Assembly: GCA_016858145.1 (NCBI GenBank) | Contig: JAEHOE010000027.1 | Span: 186,001 to 250,000, forward strand | Reading direction: 5' to 3' | Length of the DNA: 64,000 nucleotides | Source: Edaphochlamys debaryana | Lineage: Eukaryota > Chlorophyta > Chlorophyceae > Chlamydomonadales | Shown: positions 1 to 10,454 of the stretch, in pieces | Numbering within the stretch: position 1 is the stretch's first letter | Layout: each line of letters opens with the position of its first letter | Made by a program: the position numbers and the translations under genes | Notes under the pieces: generated by a model | The model's database searches: none | What the model was told of the DNA's origin: nothing | The model's input: the letters and a program-made list of their open reading frames with translations, nothing else

Positions 1-54
1 CCCACCCGCACCCACGCCCCACGATCACGCGCACCCCACGCCCACGCCCATGGC

Positions 55-3000
55 TCAGTAGTCCCACGGCCGGCTGATGGGCCCGCGCGTGGTCGGGGCC
101 GTCGTCGGCCGCCGCCCGTCCACCATGCGCCCACGCTCCAGGTTCATCGTGGCCCGGACCTCGTCGTCCGCGGTCTTGCCCGCCACGTCCCCGCTGTAGC
201 AGTGCCAGTGCCGGTTCTCCTCCTGGCCCGCGGGCCTGCTGAGCGTGGGGTCCATGCCCCCGCGCACCATGCGGCGCTCGCGCGGGTGGCCCGTCTCCCA
301 CCTGACACGAGAATGAGGGGGGCGTGGAGAAGGCAAAGGGTGCGTTAGGGGGCCGGGTGATGCACGGCAGCTCGGATGACCGGTATGATCACGCGTTCGG
401 GACGAGGGACTAGGAGAGGTACGGGGACAAGGGCTTCGTACTCGCTGTACACTGTGTCCGTACGATGCCTACTCACTCGATGGTGTACTTGTCCATGGAG
501 TAGTGCGTGTACTGCTGCACCCAGAACCACAGCCGCACTTCATCGTCGCGGCCGGCGGTGGCCAGGATGGTGGAGTCGGGGCTGAAGGCCACCGCCGAGA
601 TCTGCGGAGAGTGAACGCGTGAGGATGATTAGGTTGATCAGGTTGCAGCGCTTGTAGTGACGTCAGGGTGATGCAGGATGGAAGAATGCATGTGGCTTGC
701 TGTTGCGTCAGCACTGAAGAGTGTCCTCAGCGCTCGTGCCGAAGCACGAGGCTCGGTAAGATAACGCAGTATTGTGTTAAGCATCCTTCGCAACAGCATC
801 GCTAATGGTAGGGTTCGAACCCGGAACCAAGTGTACGGCACACATGCGGTACCATACATTCCTTTCTCTGGGTGCAGCTTCGACCCTACCGCTCCGTCCC
901 GGTGCAGAGTGCTCACTTGCCCAACATGGAATTCGCGGTCGCCACTAGGGAAAATTCGTCGCAACCTTTCTCCCCCGTCCCGACCCTTCAGCCCCTCGCC
1001 AGCGCCGCCCTGGACGCCCGAGTCCCAGCCCCCCGCCCGACCCCCGCCCACCCCACCATGTGCCGGTGCCCGTCCAGCGTCGCCAGCGGCAGCCCGCTGT
1101 TGGCGTCCCACACCTGAGGAGGATAGGGGCAGGGAGGAGGAGGAGGGGCATGGGCGCGAGGTTGCACACGCGTCAACAGCAGTTCGGGGCCAGCAAGGCA
1201 CAACTCCGACCACTGCCGGCGCGGCCGGGTCAGAAGCTGCGTTCTTGACGCAGTTGACGACACACAGTGGCGCGCCGGAGGGCCGGGCCAGAACCAGGGC
1301 AAAGCCAGCAGCCCCTAGCTAACTGCTAACCCAGCACTTGATCTTATGGCTTACGGTCATCTCCCTTACCTTGATCAGGTGGTCGTAGCCGCCGCTCATA
1401 ATGACGGAGCCGTCGGGGCTGATGCGCGCCGCCGTGACGCCGAACGCGCCCGCGTGTGCCGGCAGGCAGGCCAGCTCCTGGCCGTTGTTCAGGTCCCACA
1501 CGCGCAGGGACTTGTCGTACGACCCCGTCACACCCCACTGCCCGTCGGGGGCCACCGAGACGGACGTCACGGCGCCCTTGTGGCCCTGGGGAGGGGAGGG
1601 GGGAGGAGGGAGATGGGATGAGCCGCTTGGCCGAGGAGGGGCCCCTAAGGATCTGGAAGCGCGCGCTACATGCCCCCCAGGGCCCAGGCGCCCTTCAAAC
1701 GCCCCACCGATTCCCGCTCGGTCAGGCTTTCCACCTAAAAACTCCCGCAGCCCCAGTGCCAAGCGTTTCAGCGGCCTCACGCCCTCAACGGTCCCATCCG
1801 CCCGTGCCAAACCCAACCGCGCCCCACCCCGCCCGGCCCCACCTTGAGCGACCGCACGCACTCCCCCGTGGCGAAGTCCCACACGATTACCACTCGGTCC
1901 GTGCCCCCGGACAGGACCTGCTTGCCGCTGGGCGTGATGGCCACAGACATGACTGCAGAGAGGGGGAGCGGCGGGGAAAGGGTTACGGGGTTTGTTGGGG
2001 CGGAACAGTGTAAGCGCGTGGGAAAGGGTTACGGGGTAACTCAGTCTGTGCTCGGACACGAGGGAGGGAGGCCTTGGCCCAGCCGCCGCCAGCACACCCC
2101 GCGCACCCCCGCTTCTGTCCCGTCCATGCCCTGCCCCGCGCTGCAACACGCTTAGTCGACGACTCACTGTCGCCGTGGTGGCCCCTGAGCGTGGCGGTGC
2201 AGTAGCCGCTGCCCACGTCCCACACGCGCACGGTGCGGTCCGCCGACCCCGTGATGAGGTACTTGGAGTCGGGGGTGGTGGTCATGCAGAGCACGGGCTT
2301 GTGGTGCCTCCGCAGGACCTTCTGCACGCAGCGGCTGAGCGGGCCGGCGGGCAGGCCGTTGGAGGGGTTGACGCCGTAGTTGGAGCCGCCATGGGTGGAT
2401 CCGCCGGCGGCGGATCGCGGGGTTCCGCCCGTGGATCCGCCCACGGGCACGGGGCCGGTGCGGATGGTGGGGGCCAGGGAGGAGGCGAAGGAGTGGGCGA
2501 CCACGGGGTTGGCGGGGAGCGCGGTGGGGTTGGTGGAGGAGCCGAGGCCCGTGGGGGCGATGGTGGAGACGATGCCGGGCCGGCACATGCCCAGGCAGGC
2601 TTCCAGGGACCAGACCACGATGGTTGTGTCGTCGCCTCCGGAGCACAGGCAGCGGCCGTCTGAAAGGGCGGGGGCGAGGGCGGGGGAAAGGCTGTTAGCA
2701 GAAGCTTCGGTATGCTCCCTCTGCGTTTGCATGCTTGGGTACTCATGCCTCAAGGGGGGTGGCCGAGGACGTGTAACTGGTTCGGGCTTCTAGCTGCCAG
2801 CACTGCCAGACCACACTTCGTAGCTGCATGTCTGCCCCAGCCTTCCCAGTACCCTCGTTTCCGGACGACGGGGGCTCCAAGTGAGCAAGCGCAGAGGCCG
2901 GGCGGCTGATATGGGGCGGCGGGGGGCTTGCGGCTAGCCAAGAGCGGTAGGGGCTAGGGACCTTTGGGCGTCGGGGTGTTGCGCAGTTTTGAGTTCGCAG

Positions 3001-5176
3001 TGCTCCCGGGCAGGTGGCAAGGCTGCGGTGCAGGGTATCGGGTGTAAGCCGGTCCCCAGTTTACAGGCCCGTCGCCTGCCTGCCTTCGCCTGCCCCAATC
3101 CCGGCGTTGCGGGGGGGTTGCGGGGTGCGGGGGCTGCACCACCGCTGCGGCGCCCGGTCCGGCCCACTCAAAGGGCAAGCGCACCGTGCTGCCGGACCGG
3201 GCGTCAGCCCGCTACCGGCGCCGGCTGGCGGCGGGGCTGCCGGGGCTGCCGGGGCTGCCGGCGGAGCCGGTGGCCTCGGAGAGCTCGGGCGGCTCCGGCT
3301 CGGAGGCCTCGGGCAGCGACGGGGGCTCCGAGTGAGCCGGTTGCATTGGCACGGATTTGGCGGAGCAGGCTGGCGCAGCGGGCTTTCGAGTTCGCAGTTG
3401 GTCTAGGCCTAGCAGGTTGCCGGCGTTGCGTGTTCGTTGCCGAGTGAGCCGGTTGCAGGGACATTTGGATAGGGGCCCTAAATGTGGCGCAGAGTTGTCA
3501 GGGCTAGGGACCCGGGCCTTCGTTGTCGGGGAGTTGCGCAGTTTCGAGTCCGCAGTTGATCCTGGGTCGCGTCACGAGGTTACCGGCGTTGCGGGGACCC
3601 CGCGTGTAAGGCAGGCCACCCTACCCAGGACCTTGACCAGGCCCATGCCCCCGCCCCCAGCCGGCGCTTGCGGCACCCCAGCTCCTGGCGGACTGAGCCT
3701 TAGCCTGCGCCATTCCCAGGGCTGCCCCCAGACCTGTATGCCCTTGCCAGAGCCCCCGCCGCCCCAGTCCCCAGTCCCCAGCCCCCGCCACAGCCCAGTC
3801 ACAAGCCCTGGTCTAGGCCTAGCCTAGGTCATTAGCCCCCCCTCCCGCATAGCCAGCGCAGCCATCACGTCCCCTGTCCCCTTTTCCCAGCCGCGCATAC
3901 CCCGGCCCCGAGCCCCCGAGCCCCCGGCCCCGAGCCGCCACAGACCACAGGGCTGCAGGTGGGCCTGGATGTGCAACCCGTGCCGCTGCAGCCTCGCGCT
4001 GCGGGACGCCCTGACGGCGGAGCGGTGCGCGCTGCGCCCCGCCCTGACCGTTCCGGGCCGCCCGGCGGCATGGGCGGCCTGCGGCGCCGGCGGCTGTGCT
4101 GGCTGCACCACCGCTGAAGCGCCCGGCCCGGCCCACGCAAAGGGCAAGCGCACCGTGCTGCCGGACCGGGCGACAGCCCGCTACCGGCGCCGGCTGGCGG
4201 CGGGGCTGCCGGGGCTGCCGGCGCAGGCAGAGCCGGAGGGCTCTGGCGGCTCCGGCTCGGAGGGCTCGCGCAGCGACGGGGGCTCCGAGTGAGCCGGTTG
4301 CAGGGGCACGGGGCTGGCGGAGCAGGCTGGCGCAGCGGGCTTTCGAGTTCGCAGTTGCTTCGGGGCAGGTGGCAGGGCTGCGGGGCACGCTCGCGGTGGC
4401 AGAAATGGCTTGTCGGTCCCTACTCAGCTAAGCCTAACCCTAAGCCAAGAGCGGTCGGGGCTAGGGACCTTTGGCTTCGTTGTCGGGGTGTTGCGCAGTT
4501 GCGAGTTCGCAGTTGCTCCGTGCTTGCGGTTGTAAGGCAGGCGTGGCTTGTCGGTCCGAAAGTCCGCGGCCCCGGCCCCGAGCCCCAGAGCCTTCCCCCG
4601 TCCCCAGCCCCGCCGGCGTCCCCTGTCCCAGCCCTGTCCCAGCACAGCAGACCACAACAACGCACATCCCGCATTAGCCTAACCCGGTCGCCACTCATTC
4701 CAGCCCCCGAGCCCCCAGAGCCCAGAGTCCCCAGCCAGAATAGCAGACCCAGCGCAGTTTCGAGTTCGCAGCCCCGCCCAAAACCCTCAACCCCCAAGAG
4801 AGCCCCCCAATTCCAGCAGTCCCCAGCAGCCCCGAGCCCCAGAGCCTTCCCCAGCCCCGCCAGCCCAACACCCCAACAAATTCACGGCCCGGGCGCCCGG
4901 CGGTAAGGGGTGGGCCCCAATCGCCGCCACAGACCACAGGGCTGTTGGTTGCCCAGTAGCTCAGCCAGTTCCCTGCAGCAAATTTTTACCTGGCGTGAAT
5001 GCGATGCAGCGGACAAGGCCTCCGTGTCCGTCCAGCACGCATCTGAGCCGGCCTGTGGGGACGTCATAAAGCCTCACGTCGCGCGATGCCGTGGCCAGCA
5101 GGTCGCCCTGCGGCGAGAAAACGACCGCTGATACGGGGTAGTTGTGCCCCGTGTAGAGCCGGTGCTTGAGGGTCGC
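55..5176 (-). CDS. WD40-repeat protein, single seven-blade propeller (5' end unresolved)
   Basis: Seven WD repeats are spread over seven exons: 5176-4990, 2659-2168, 1952-1843, 1585-1370, 1113-1057, 601-477 and 301-55. Phases agree at every join, giving 477 residues from the first certain exon to the TGA at 55-57. Blades carry typical endings such as GGDDTTIVVW, GSADRTVRVWD, GGTDRVVIVWD, GSYDKSLRVWD and TAGRDDEVRLW, so a protein-interaction scaffold is expected. A basic, non-WD tail of about 80 residues follows and ends in PISRPWDY. The first blade reads ASRDVRLYDV and is two residues short. The start codon is not settled: an ATG exon at 5547 ends in phase 1, whereas the first sure exon needs phase 0. 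Without the splice at 477/301 the frame would stop at 473. Partner and pathway cannot be told from sequence. Confidence 0.85.
2660..4989. repeat. 2.3-kb intron of the WD40 gene with internal duplications
   Basis: The intron is fixed by the join ...AFTP|DGRCLCSGG. Inside it, 3132-3400 and 4101-4357 are near-identical direct copies about 960 nt apart. A second family occurs at 2937-3004, 3500-3558 and 4444-4518 and shares the core GGGCTAGGGACC and a TTCGAGTTCGCAGTT-like end. Both copies of the first family keep an open plus-strand frame that ends in the same TGA (3333-3335 and 4290-4292). Other introns of this gene are 100 to 450 nt, so this one has clearly expanded. Confidence 0.8.
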
Positions 5177-6578
5177 CTGGGGGGTGGGATGGGGGCAGGG
5201 GAGGTGGAGGTGGGAGGGGTGAGCGGGAGTGGACGCCGAGTGGGTGGGCGCCGCTACCAGTCCCTGCCAAGGACAAAGCAGGCACACTAGGGCTACGCTA
5301 GGTGGACAGCGAGCATGGGTGTGGGAGAGGGCCGGACGGGCTGCCCCCGCTGATGCCCATGCTCCACAGTCCACACACACACACCCCTCGGCGCGTAGGG
5401 ACAGTGAGGCATGTCAGCGCGCCGAGAAGCTAGCAGGCCTGAGACAGGATGGCACAGCTCTGTCCACTCACCACCGGCTCCGTAAGCAGCGCTGGCGGCC
5501 GTGGCGTAGTCATGGGCGCTTTGTAGGGCATCCGCGACGTGAGCCATCGCTGCGGGGTGGACCAGGGTTCCCGGGGGGTGTGGGCGCGAGCCAGCTTAAG
5601 CCGCGAGCCCGCGCGGCCTGCAGCTCTTCGCCCCTACATGGTCGCTTCTGTCACCTCCCCTGCACCCCTCCCAAAAGCGCTTGTGCTCGACGCACCCGCT
5701 TCGGCGTCGGCCAGGCCGCGCATTCATGTGCCAGCAGGGCCACAAAACCCCAGCCAACAAGCCGTCCAGGACTATGAGGGGCAGTGTAATAGCTCCCTAC
5801 CTGCATGGACTGCTCCCGCGTGTCCTCGAGCCACGCCCGGGTCCCTCGCCGTCCGCTCGGCGACGCCTGGGCATGGCTGCCGGTTCGAGCATAGTCATCA
5901 GTGATATGCTGTGTCATTATATCCCTTGCAGGAAGCTAGGAAAAGCCCGGTTGGGGCGCGATGGCTTGGTTTCTGCGCCCTAGCGAGCGATTTGTTTACA
6001 AAGGTGCACGATGGCAAGTGTTTTGTTCTTAGCGTGCGGTTATAGGGACTGGAGCAGGCTTCCTCAAGACCTGACCCGATAGAGCTTCGGGCTGCATGTG
6101 CCATGCAAGCGCGCCAGTTAACGCCCCTCGGCACTCTCACGTATGTCACATCTTTACCCAGATTACACATCGCAGTGCAGAGTGATAGCCTAGCAGCTGT
6201 GACCTTGGCGATGGCCCGCGCCTTTGCCGAGACGGGCGTGCTCCTCTTCACATCCACCGCGATGGGCTTTGATTCAGGCAGTCAAGACGGAGCCATTTGC
6301 CCGCGAGCGACGAAAAGCGCGCCCGTTGACCGAAGTGCGGTCCCGAGGGTCGCGCTCCTCGGCCACGGCAAGTGCTTCTGAAAGGCGTGGCAGCTGCTGC
6401 GCGCCTCCTTTGTGACCCGGCTCGGTCCCCAACTTGTGCTTTGTCTGGCTCACGCAGGAGCTGCACATCCAGCATACACAACAGCAGGCGTCCCGCCCCA
6501 CCACCACACCACGCGCTTCCACGAACGCCCCCGCCAAGCCTCCCGCGCTCCAGCCCGCTGAACTAACGCAAGAGAACG
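5177..6578. other. Divergent intergenic/5' region
   Basis: Between the WD40 gene (-) and the first fasciclin gene (+). It must hold the WD40 5' end, possibly the ATG exon at 5547-5483, and both promoters. I see no convincing TATA box, RNA gene or further conserved coding exon. Confidence 0.5.
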
Positions 6579-9006
6579 ATGGCCTCGTCGCGCCAGCCCG
6601 CTATGGGCGCTGGAATGCTGCTACTGGCAGTGCTGCTGCTGGGTGGGTGCACCGGCGGGGCCGGGGCAGCGCCCTGCTCGACGGGTCCGCCGGGCCCTCG
6701 CCGCCCGAGGTCCCCTCTTCAGCCGCGGCTCCGCACCAACTAGAGACGGCTGGAGCTCCATGCGCCAGTATGCAGCAAACCAGTTGCTACACACAATGTT
6801 CGCTACCTTTGTGTCCGCGCCAGCTTCGTGCAGCACCGTCCGCAGCTCCTCCCCTCGACCCGGCAGCGGGTGCCACTGCGTCCACTGCCTTAGCCCTGAC
6901 CCTTGGCGTTTGTGCCCTCTGCCCTCCGCATCCCCCAGGCACTGCCTCGGCCAACGTTTCCCGCCGCACGCTGCTGCAGCGGCCGCCGCCGCTGGTGCCC
7001 AAGACGGCGGGGACCACCACCGCCGCCGCCACCCCCGCCGCCGTCACCCCCGCGGAGCCTCCCGCTGCCAACGCGGTGAGCCGGCAGCAGCAGATGGCAC
7101 AGAGGACGGCAAAGAGGACAGAGGGTGGAAAAGGATTTTAGTATAGGATTGTGGTTGTGGGCTGCGGCGACGTGAAGCAATCCCGAGCACAGGACTCGCT
7201 AGCCAGAACCCAGGCCTCCGCCGGTGCAATCAGAGGCATCGTGCCTCACCCCATGAACGGCCGTGTCGTCCTTGGTCCCTTAGCTCTCTGCCGTCTGCTC
7301 GCTCGCCGCCGCCTCGCTCGCTCGCCCGCCCCTCTGCCGTGCCCCATCGACCGCAGACGGCTGTGGCCATTGATGCCCTGAACAGCACCGGCGTCCAGGC
7401 AGGCGCTCTGCCGCTAGCTAGCGATAGGCTGGCTAGGTCGCTCTAGCTCGGTAGAGCGTAGGAGCAGCGCGCTTCTAGGGCGGTCCAGGTGGCACGCTCG
7501 CGGTGCTAGCAAGGTGGCAGGGCCCCTCCAACTCATCCTGACCTCCTCTCTGTGCACGTGCCGTTGCATGTTCAGGCCAACGTCACTGAGTCAGCCACGT
7601 CCACCATCTTTGCGCCCACGGTGAGTCCGCGGGTGCAGGGGAGGTGGCAATAGGGGCCAGGGCGAGATGCTGCGGAGGGAATCGGAAGAGGGCGAAGACT
7701 GAAACAAGGCCGGCCACTTTGACCGTCTGACGCACAACACCCGTACGTGCTCCATTGCACGCGGGACGCTCCTCTCTGCGCTGGTCAGCGCCCCTGCTGG
7801 GTCTCCCTGGCCCTTTGGACCCTCGCCTCCTCAAGCCCTTTCCTCCTGACGTACCCCCCCCCCACACACACACACACACACCTGCTACCCCCCTGCATGG
7901 CCCCCCCCAGGACGCCGCCTTCGAGGAGCTGGCCACCGCCCTCAAGCTCGCCTCCCCCCTGGACCTCTTCAACGCCACTTACAACGCCACCGCCGCCAAC
8001 ATCACAGAGCTGCACGTCGTCCCGGGTGCGTGGGGGCCCCGAACAGCACAGCCCCTCCCCGGTTCATGACAGGATGCGCCTCTCCCTGCTTTCGTCCCTG
8101 CTCATTAAGGCTATCAGCGCAGGACTGTCTTTTGTGCAGCTACCATCGTGACCTATCCTATACGACTTTCCTCTTCTGAGTGACCCTCCTCCCTCCAAGG
8201 CTCCTCCTAGGCCTTGCCATGCCAGGCTTGATCCCCATGCCCTGCCCCTCCCTTGCCCTCCCCTGGCCCTTCCATTCCCGCCCCCAGGCGTTGCCCTGAC
8301 CGCCATGAACATCACGGCCGCCGGCAACGTCACCGCCACCTCTCTGCTGGGCGTGCCGCTGCTCATCTCCGCCTCCCCCAACGGTACCGTCACCGTCACG
8401 GTGCCGGGCAGCGCCGTGGTGGCTCGGGTCATCGCCGCCGATGTGCCCTTCAACGGGGTGAGCGTGGGCGGGGGGGCCCTGTCTGGGCTGCGCTGGTCTG
8501 GGTTGGTGAGGGAACGGGATGGAGGGGGGACGGGGATGGAGGGGGCATTTGGCACAAAGCGCTGTTGCGCGCGCTCAATGGGCTCTCCTGAACCGTCGGG
8601 CGCAGCTCGGTGGCCGGGTAAGGCCTGGTGTGCTCGAGGGTTTGCGCTCGCTCAGGGCCCTTGACCACAAACAAGATTTGCATGGTGATTACTCTGGGTG
8701 AAGTCCGGAGACGTTTTTATCACAACTCCCCTCTTGCTCTGCTCCGTTCTGCTACCCCCGCAGAGCATTGTGCACGTCATCGATCGGGTGAGCGTTGGGG
8801 ACGGCAGGGGGGACGTGGCCGCCCAGAGGGGATGGCGAGGGAGGTACCGGAGCAGCACCAGGGTGTGGGCGTCAGGGCTGTGCCTGGTGTTCCGCTTCCA
8901 AAGGGTTTATGAAGTCACACCTGGTCACACCCTCCCTCCCCATCCCGTGCAGGTGCTGGTGCCTCCCGCCAATGAGACGGCTGGTTGGGAGGTGCCCCTG
9001 CCCTAA
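6579..9006 (+). CDS. Secreted fasciclin-domain (FAS1) protein, copy 1
   Basis: Eight exons: 6579-6642, 6939-7075, 7357-7398, 7576-7620, 7911-8025, 8288-8457, 8764-8787 and 8953-9006, about 216 residues. A hydrophobic signal peptide (MLLLAVLLLG) ends exactly at the first intron. A Pro/Ala/Thr linker and one FAS1 domain follow: H1-like TIFAPT|DAAFEEL, core LHVVPG, and H2-like SIVHVIDRVLVPP. Many N-glycosylation sequons (NAT, NIT, NVT, NGT, NET) fit an extracellular or cell-wall adhesion role, as known for FAS1 proteins. Exon 3 ends at a possible GC donor (CAG|GC); a weak GT donor six bases earlier would remove two residues and keep the frame. The gene lies next to a second FAS1 gene of the same layout, so tandem duplication is likely. 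Confidence 0.88.
7863..7881. repeat. (CA)n microsatellite in a FAS1 intron
   Basis: About nine CA units just upstream of the polypyrimidine tract and acceptor of exon 5 of the first fasciclin gene. Confidence 0.9.
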
Positions 9007-9431
9007 GCCAGTCTTTGCTCGCATGGGGATGCTCATTCGTGGAGGCGGGTGCTGAAGGAGTCAAGGGAGGGAGTCGGCAGTTGCTGGTTGCTTGCACGCA
9101 TCACGGATAGGGAAGCCGGGGCGAAGAATGCCGCAAATCAAGCACGAGGGCGAAACTTTGGCGCCAACAGTTTGGACTCTGCTGAAAGCGGTTAAGGGCT
9201 GCATGTGATTGTGAGGCCCGCCGTCCAGCTGCTTGTGTGCTCTTCTCTTTCTTGCATGTGTTGGGGTTGCCATCTATCATCGCTTGGCCTTTCTGCATGG
9301 GGTGGAGTGGGGTTGTTACAGGACAGGGCTTAACCTTGGGGAACGGTGCGTGTTGGAACGGTGGATTGAGATAACGACCTGCTCTTTGACTTCTGTTCAT
9401 TGGCTAGACGGACGGACGGGGACTTGGTACG

Positions 9432-9436
9432 TGTAA
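9432..9436 (+). terminator. TGTAA poly(A) signal candidate
   Basis: First good TGTAA after the stop of FAS1 copy 1, 426 nt downstream. TGTAA is the established volvocine polyadenylation signal. Confidence 0.5.
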
Positions 9437-9812
9437 CAACAGCTGGGGCGAGAGCTTGGGCTTCGCCGGGCCCACGCCGCCGAAGCAGGGCGCACGGTCC
9501 GCCTGTGTCCATCCCTTACTTCTGCTCATCAGTCGTGTCACCCTTCTATGCAGCTGAGGCTCCGTATGGCGCCCAGCGGCCGAGGCTCCGCGTGGCTCCC
9601 AGCCAGGCCGCAGGAGTGCGCCTCATGACCACCTGCAGCGGACCCACAGCAGACCCACAGCAGACCTGCAGCTAGCCACCTACGCAGACATCGCCCGGCA
9701 CTGTATGCCATGCAGTCAGCGGCAGTGGGCAGCGGGGGCCCGTGCCGGTGATGCTGATGCGTGCGGTGGGTCGGCAGGTAGGGCAGCAGGCGCGGAGGGC
9801 GGCACAGGCGGG

Positions 9813-9944
9813 CACGACGAGGCGTCTATCTTCTGCGAGGCCACCCGCCGTGCGTGTCGGCGCGAGTGGGGCGGAGGTCACGACGAGGCGTCTATCTTCT
9901 GCGAGGCCACCCGCCGTGCGTGTCGGCGCGAGTGGGGCGGAGGT
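9813..9944. repeat. 66-bp direct tandem repeat, two units
   Basis: Units 9813-9878 and 9879-9944 appear identical; only four bases (CACG) of a third unit follow. Sixty-six is a multiple of three and the unit is open in several frames, but no splice context supports coding. Confidence 0.92.
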
Positions 9945-10336
9945 CACGCAAGGGCCAGGAAGGGAGGCTCGGGCTGTCTGGGCTGCGCGAGCGCGCCGAG
10001 TGCGTGGCGACGGCGGCAGCAGGGGTACCGGGGCGCCGGGGCGAGCAACCGAGCGAAAGAGGCTTTGGCGGTCTGGACTGCGCACTTCGCGAGGGTGGCG
10101 GCGGCGGTAGCGGTGGCACGGGGCATGGCAGCCGCCACGTCACGCGGGCCCGCAGGCCCCAGCGGCGGCGTGAGCCCGGGCCACAAGCTGTGCGCTCGGC
10201 GTAATGTGCGCGGGTCCGGATTCTATCCGTGATGGGGTAATGGTCGGACATGCGGCCGCCTGGCCCGTAGGCCCGCTTGACAGGGCCGCTTTACGCGGGC
10301 AGGCCCCAGCCACAAGCGGGCTCCGCGGCGGGGCCA

Positions 10337-10343
10337 TATAAGG
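10337..10343 (+). promoter_or_regulatory. TATA-like box of FAS1 copy 2
   Basis: TATAAGG lies 118 nt upstream of the ATG at 10455, a plausible distance for a short 5' UTR. Confidence 0.55.
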
Positions 10344-10454
10344 AGGCCGGCGCTCACCAGACTTGCAATAGACGGACACTCTCGATCCCAACACGCTGCA
10401 TAACTCCTTTCGCAAGCAGACCGCACCGCCGCTGCACGTGCACGCACCGCAGCC

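Larger units (their letters stand above)
9437..10454. other. Intergenic region between the two fasciclin genes
   Basis: Holds a 66-bp tandem repeat (9813-9944) and the promoter of FAS1 copy 2, with a TATA-like box at 10337. No further gene is supported. Confidence 0.6.

Noticed and set aside
806..830. GGGTTCGAACCC, tRNA T-loop-like
   Set aside because: It is a perfect palindrome, but neither strand has the flanking T-stem, anticodon arm or acceptor stem. It lies in a WD40 intron.
5293..5547. ATG exon MAHVADALQSAHDY as start of the WD40 gene
   Set aside because: Its donor leaves phase 1 while the first sure exon needs phase 0; kept only as a possibility.
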